Origin: Nostoc sp. CHAB 5836
GTDB lineage: Bacteria > Cyanobacteriota > Cyanobacteriia > Cyanobacteriales > Nostocaceae
Direction of reading: 5' to 3'
Assembly: GCF_020829445.1 (NCBI RefSeq)
Contig: NZ_JAIVFV010000007.1
Coordinates: forward strand, 19,780 to 83,779
DNA: 64,000 bases
Shown here one piece after another: positions 60,155 through 64,000 of this stretch; the stretch's first letter is position 1; every line of letters starts with the position of its first letter. Below the pieces are notes generated by a model. The model saw only the letters and a list, made by a program, of their open reading frames with translations. It was not told where the DNA came from and did not search any database. The position numbers were made by a program, and so were the translations under genes.

Positions 60155-61183
60155 ATGATGCTTCACAATTTTATCCGAATGCTAAGTCTAGGGGCTTTAA
60201 TCATAGAGATAGTGTTGTTACCTGTTTCTAAAGCCAACGCACAGAATATTACCTTACCACCTCCGGAATCTGGGTCGTTTTTTACGGCATTTGACTTTAT
60301 TCCTGATGGCAGATTAGTCATTTTTACTGGTACTGAAGTCAAAATTCAGACACAACAGAATAGTTCAAACTTTGACCTGATCGGAAATCTTCCACCTGAG
60401 TTTCGTGGTGGCAGTGACCCTGCCTTTGTCGCCACTGGTCTGGATGGAAGCTTTTTCATTTTGGGTACAGGAGCCGGGGGTTCTAAATTTCCTAATCAGC
60501 CGTTTAACGGCAGTATCTTTCTCTTACCCAGGACTGGTGGTCAAGCAAAGTCAGTAGCACTAATCCCGTTTCATGCTGCTGGCGATTTTCGGCGTCCACA
60601 AGAGCTATTCATCAATCGAGGTGAGGCGAGTTTCTCACGCTCTGCCGTTGAACGCCTTAACCTGAAAACTAAGAAAGTTCAGACTGTCATTGATAACATT
60701 CCTGGTGCTTCATCTGGAGTGGGGGTTGACCGTCACGGCAACATTTATACTGGAATTGGTTCTGATCCAAATCGAACCCGGACAGGAGAGATTCGGCGTT
60801 TCTCGCGCAGGGACATTAATCGGGCAATCCAAACACAAGTGCCACTCAATTTTGATCGCGACGGTGTGTTTGTAGCCAAAGTCTTAAGTGCTGGTAATCT
60901 TCTGTTTGATCAACAAGGTGATCTTTGGGTCGGGGGTGGTGACATCGTTGGTGGCGGACAACAGGGTTTTATTGCTGAGATTGATCCGCAAACAGGTACA
61001 GTGCTTCGACGCATAGATCCTACTGACGGCAACCCAGATACCGGTTCAACAACTTTCTTCGGTCTTGCAATTAGCAAACCTTTTTCTTGCACAATTGGGG
61101 CAGTAAATTTCTATGACCCAAACAGAACATTCTTCAAGATTGACGCCTGTCAGAAAAAGTTATCGTCAAATAAAAATGATTAA
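60155..61183 (+). CDS. Secreted beta-propeller (NHL/SMP-30-like) protein
   Basis: A 342-residue protein with a signal peptide ending ANAQ (about residue 30). It has several propeller blades (FTAFDFIPDGRLVIFTG, GSDPAFVATGLDGSFFILGT, GVGVDRHGNIYTGIG, GNLLFDQQGDLWVGGGD, GFIAEIDPQTGTVLRRID), similar in layout to SMP-30 or NHL propellers. Active-site residues of lactonases cannot be confirmed by eye, so the role may be binding only. It lies 44 bp upstream of the 61228 gene on the same strand, and the two may be co-transcribed. Confidence 0.75.
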   Translation: MMLHNFIRMLSLGALIIEIVLLPVSKANAQNITLPPPESGSFFTAFDFIPDGRLVIFTGTEVKIQTQQNSSNFDLIGNLPPEFRGGSDPAFVATGLDGSFFILGTGAGGSKFPNQPFNGSIFLLPRTGGQAKSVALIPFHAAGDFRRPQELFINRGEASFSRSAVERLNLKTKKVQTVIDNIPGASSGVGVDRHGNIYTGIGSDPNRTRTGEIRRFSRRDINRAIQTQVPLNFDRDGVFVAKVLSAGNLLFDQQGDLWVGGGDIVGGGQQGFIAEIDPQTGTVLRRIDPTDGNPDTGSTTFFGLAISKPFSCTIGAVNFYDPNRTFFKIDACQKKLSSNKND

Positions 61184-61227
61184 CTCTCTATACATCGGTG
61201 ATAGGTTAACGTCAAAAGGAGAATTTT

Positions 61228-61716
61228 ATGGCTGTTAATCCGCAACAGGAACTTATTTGGCAAGGTCGCATACACCTGGGTGACGAACCAGGCATTTACG
61301 GTGATGCTCACTACTCAGGGATTTGTGCTGAATTCCCAATCACTATATATCGGTCAGACCCAAGCAAGACGGATGACAAGCCGTTCAAATTGGTTTTGGA
61401 AACCGAAGATTTGAACACTTACAATGGTTATCCTGGTCACGCGATTACTGTAATCATCTATGAACCCGACCCTAATCAGCAATTTCATTCGGTAGAGCGG
61501 GTTATCGTTCAAGGACGTTTTACTTCAGTGGATAACAATCGCAAAGAAATTGAAGTCAAGCCTGGTACAGCAAAAGGGCTTTTCTCAATCACAGTTAGGT
61601 TACGTGTTGATACATCCGTCAACCCTGGACTCTATGATGACTTTATCTGGAGCAAACTGTCCTTGGTCTCTACCGATTATACATATTACGCCTCGTTCGG
61701 CTTTATACAGCAATAA
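61228..61716 (+). CDS. Hypothetical protein, 162 residues
   Basis: No family recognised. The protein begins MAVNPQQELIWQGRIHLGD and is rich in aromatic and beta-strand-type segments (EFPITIYRSD, AITVIIYEPD, GLFSITVRLRVDTSVNPGLY, YTYYASFGFIQQ), suggesting an all-beta domain without a signal peptide. It has a strong ribosome site (AAAAGGAG). It probably forms a unit with the propeller gene upstream. Confidence 0.7.
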   Translation: MAVNPQQELIWQGRIHLGDEPGIYGDAHYSGICAEFPITIYRSDPSKTDDKPFKLVLETEDLNTYNGYPGHAITVIIYEPDPNQQFHSVERVIVQGRFTSVDNNRKEIEVKPGTAKGLFSITVRLRVDTSVNPGLYDDFIWSKLSLVSTDYTYYASFGFIQQ

Positions 61717-61761
61717 TGTTAGCGGCTTTGACAACTCAGATGACGTCATCAAACCGAGCAG

Positions 61762-61891
61762 TAAGTAGGTCGGCGCAATTAAAGCTAACTGGCTAAGGCT
61801 GTCATTTGTCCTTTGTCATTGGTCACTAGTAAAGATTTTAAGGCTATTTACGTTTCGTAACATACTTTGATTTTTTCGCGCCAACTTACTT
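61762..61891. mobile_element. MITE of the TAAGTA(A/G)GTCGGC family, copy 4
   Basis: The left end is TAAGTAGGTCGGCGCAATTA and the right end CGCGCCAACTTACTTA. The inner part GGCTGTCATTTGTCCTTTGT matches copy 3. Confidence 0.75.
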
Positions 61892-61964
61892 ATCTGGAAA
61901 GATATTATTGTTATCAGGTTCCACTCTCCAGGCTTAAAAATCAAAATTATCCATATTTTCACAA

Positions 61965-62426
61965 GTGCAATCACTCACGTTTAACTTTCTTAAACTTCTG
62001 ATCAGATTTCAGTTTCCTACTGTCGAGAAAATTAATTGCAACCAATTAGCTCAATTACTATTAGATTCTGCAAAGCCACGGCCATTACTGCTAGATGCAC
62101 GAAGTCAAGCAGAGTATGGGGTAAGCCATATCGAAACAGCAGTGCGTATAGATCGTTTAACACCTGACCTAGCAACACTTTCAACAATTTCAAAAGATAG
62201 ACCAATTGTTGTGTACTGTGCTGTTGGCTACCGGAGCGCAAAATTAGCCCAACAGCTTAATGAAGCCGGGATGAAGTGCATTTATAACTTAAGCGGTGGG
62301 ATTTTTCAGTGGGCAAATGAAGGGAGGCCAATCTTTCAAGACAAGCATCCGACGCAACTTGTACATCCTTATAATGCAATATGGGGAAAACTGCTAAAAG
62401 CTACTCACCATGCTCAGGAGTGGTAA
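61965..62426 (+). CDS. Rhodanese-like protein
   Basis: A 153-residue protein with a single rhodanese domain. Landmarks are LLLDARSQAEYGVSHIETAV, then the active loop VVYCAVGYRSAKLA with Cys85, and YNLSGGIFQWANEGRP. It probably transfers sulfane sulfur to an acceptor, which is not known here. The predicted start is GTG at 61965 and the first 20 residues are hydrophobic and not conserved, so a slightly later start is possible. It precedes the glycosyltransferase by 138 bp on the same strand. Confidence 0.87.
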   Translation: MQSLTFNFLKLLIRFQFPTVEKINCNQLAQLLLDSAKPRPLLLDARSQAEYGVSHIETAVRIDRLTPDLATLSTISKDRPIVVYCAVGYRSAKLAQQLNEAGMKCIYNLSGGIFQWANEGRPIFQDKHPTQLVHPYNAIWGKLLKATHHAQEW

Positions 62427-62564
62427 ATTTTAAGTAAATGCGTAAGTACTAGGATCAAATTCGTGATCCAAAAGTGGCTCAGATGTTCCGATTTTTCTCG
62501 ATTACTAAAGCCTATCAACATTGAGCAAGTACAATAAAAGCAACGATAAAACTACTCCTGCTGC

Positions 62565-63320
62565 ATGTCTCAAGTTTCGATTGTCATTCCTACTTTAAAC
62601 GAAGCAGTTAGCTTAGGGCGTACATTGCGCCAACTGACTCTACTTAATCCACCCGCAAAGGAAGTGATAGTTGTAGATGGTGGCAGCGAAGATGAGACAG
62701 TCGCAGTTGCAAAGCAATGGTTTGGGTCATTCAATCAGTCGCTATCTGTACAAGTTCTCTCATCTGAGCAGCGTGGGCGTTCTATTCAGATGAATTACGG
62801 TGCATCGGCTGCAACTGGAGAGATTCTTTGCTTTCTTCATGCAGACACTTGGGTACCGGATGACCTAATCACCGTAATAGAGCAAACGCTAGCAGAACCA
62901 ACCATTGCCTGTGGGGGGTTCATTTCTCTGATGAGTGGATCTCAAACGACTCGCTGGGGCATCTCTGTGCATAACTATCTAAAAACCTACTACGCACCAC
63001 TGTTATTTAAGCCTCACCTGTTTTTTCGAGGATTGCGTCTGTTGTTTGGAGATCAGGTAATGTTTTGTCGTCGCACTAACTTTTGGGATTGCGACGGATT
63101 TAATGAAGCATTGCCAATTATGGAGGATGGAGATTTATGCTTGAGATTGCTTAAAAAAGGACGTATTTATCAGGTGAACCGTATTGTTCACTCTTCAGAT
63201 CGCCGCGTCGCAAAATGGGGTAGCTGCAAAGCAACCGCAATTTACCTTTATATCGGTTTTTTGTGGGGGATTGGCGTTGATGCAAATTATCTCAAACAAT
63301 TTTATCAAGATATTCGCTGA
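62565..63320 (+). CDS. Glycosyltransferase family 2 (TIGR04283-like)
   Basis: A 251-residue transferase. The N-terminus VSIVIPTLNEAVSLGRTLRQ and EVIVVDGGSEDET are typical of GT-A fold glycosyltransferases. LCFLHADTWVPDDL gives the DxD-type metal site. FNEALPIMEDGDLCLRL is the acceptor-side motif. The pattern fits the rSAM/selenodomain-associated transferase 2 group. No signal peptide. The 3' end overlaps the convergent DUF547 gene by 16 bp. The sugar substrate is unknown. Confidence 0.9.
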   Translation: MSQVSIVIPTLNEAVSLGRTLRQLTLLNPPAKEVIVVDGGSEDETVAVAKQWFGSFNQSLSVQVLSSEQRGRSIQMNYGASAATGEILCFLHADTWVPDDLITVIEQTLAEPTIACGGFISLMSGSQTTRWGISVHNYLKTYYAPLLFKPHLFFRGLRLLFGDQVMFCRRTNFWDCDGFNEALPIMEDGDLCLRLLKKGRIYQVNRIVHSSDRRVAKWGSCKATAIYLYIGFLWGIGVDANYLKQFYQDIR

Positions 63321-64000
63321 TTTAGGCTCCAGTCATAGTAAAGATAGGAAATCGGCGTTGAGGCATTCATTGGCAGGTCTGTTTCTAGGTAGGAGCGGAT
63401 ATATTCTGGAATCGAGGATGTAACCTTGAGAAAGTCTTGACGATACCATTTGAAGATTTTGCTACAGTAGAGTGTTTTACTCTCTGATTCATAACGGACT
63501 TTTTCCGGATTGTTAATGAAGCGACGGGTGTCTTCATCTAACTGCTGAGTAACTTGTTGAGGAAAATAAGCACCAGCACGCAGTAACGGGCAACCAACCG
63601 AAGCACAGACAATTGCAAAATGAATTTGTGGCTCCTGTAATTTTTCCCGCAGAATAGAGTTCTCTATTTGGGCTAAACTGTAACGTTCGCCAAATATATA
63701 ATAACCACGACGTTGAAAGAACCACAAAAAAGTCAGCCAGTTGGGAATGCCTAAGATTCTCGGGCGAATTGACTCAAACGGGTATCTCTCCAAAATTGCC
63801 GAAATGGTGAACGCATTGTAAAGGTTAATCCACAATGCCAATTGCTCAAAAGTGTTGCAATCAGATGTCAAAGCCAGATTTTTTGGACTTGACAACCAAT
63901 CTGCGATCGCAGATGGTTGCTCTGTTTTCCAAGCAATATAGTCTACACGACCCTGTTGATCAACATACTGACGCAATAACCTATCCCAAGGTTCAAAATC
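63305..64000 (-). CDS. DUF547 family protein, partial (5' end outside window)
   Basis: The frame stays open to the window edge. Codons upstream of an internal TTG (63976) read DFEPWDRLLRQYVDQQGRVDY, the usual start of the DUF547 domain. The true start therefore lies beyond 64000. Landmarks are YIAWKTEQPSAIADWLSSPK, LALWINLYNAFTISAIL, IHFAIVCASVGCPLLRAGAY and LYCSKIFKWYRQDF. Several DUF547 members resemble cysteine peptidases or transglutaminase-like enzymes, and C and H residues are present here. Function unknown. Confidence 0.87.
   Translation of the reverse strand, partial: DFEPWDRLLRQYVDQQGRVDYIAWKTEQPSAIADWLSSPKNLALTSDCNTFEQLALWINLYNAFTISAILERYPFESIRPRILGIPNWLTFLWFFQRRGYYIFGERYSLAQIENSILREKLQEPQIHFAIVCASVGCPLLRAGAYFPQQVTQQLDEDTRRFINNPEKVRYESESKTLYCSKIFKWYRQDFLKVTSSIPEYIRSYLETDLPMNASTPISYLYYDWSLNQRIS

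Overview
The window comes from a filamentous, probably heterocyst-forming cyanobacterium of the Nostoc/Anabaena/Calothrix kind. The evidence is the frequent GCGATCGC (HIP1) palindrome, typical Nostoc dispersed repeats between genes, many MITE-like elements, and families seen mainly in cyanobacteria (DUF928, DUF1822, CHAT/CHASE2, haemagglutinin-type secreted proteins, microviridin ligases). No tRNA, rRNA, CRISPR array, phage or complete insertion sequence was seen.

Layout. 1-2222 (- strand): a partial asparagine-synthase-like gene coupled to a small membrane-protein gene. 2837-10663: a DUF928 protein facing a TPR-CHAT protease-like gene that overlaps a 1386-residue two-partner-secretion exoprotein. 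11281-16946: exporter locus 1, with two double-glycine-leader beta/gamma-crystallins, a C39-peptidase ABC exporter and its HlyD adaptor. 16996-21874 (-): module 1, sigma-like factor, DUF1822, CHAT-CHASE2. 21875-23452: a gene-free stretch full of MITEs and relics of a 72-bp repeat. 23453-24865: an HTH/AAA-like ATPase. 24913-32486 (-): a microviridin-type graspetide cluster (mdnA, mdnB, mdnC) followed on the same strand by a LamG-patatin lipase, a small Gly-rich membrane protein and an SbmA/YddA-type ABC transporter. 33093-39415 (-): module 2, sigma-like factor, DUF1822, CHAT-CHASE2, DUF928. 39740-47986: exporter locus 2, four double-glycine-leader proteins with unrelated cores, a DUF3105 protein, and a second C39 ABC/HlyD pair. 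48187-57033: two tandem haemagglutinin-type exoproteins and a second TPR-CHAT gene. 57006-64000: Rpn-like and Uma2 nucleases, a beta-propeller, a rhodanese, a glycosyltransferase and a partial DUF547 gene.

How the parts may work together. The window is essentially a secretion and signalling island present in two paralogous sets. Each set has (i) a C39 exporter with HlyD and leader-bearing cargo, (ii) a sigma-like factor, DUF1822 and CHAT-CHASE2 module in which a membrane sensor carries a caspase-like domain, and (iii) haemagglutinin-type exoproteins with a TPR-CHAT partner. The graspetide cluster sits between the two sets. The most interesting points are the variety of cargo behind one shared leader, a 17-bp box repeated upstream of all four locus-2 cargo genes, the 72-bp tandem repeats in front of both crystallin genes, and the lipase/small-protein insertion in the graspetide cluster. 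A functional link among these parts is inferred from synteny only.
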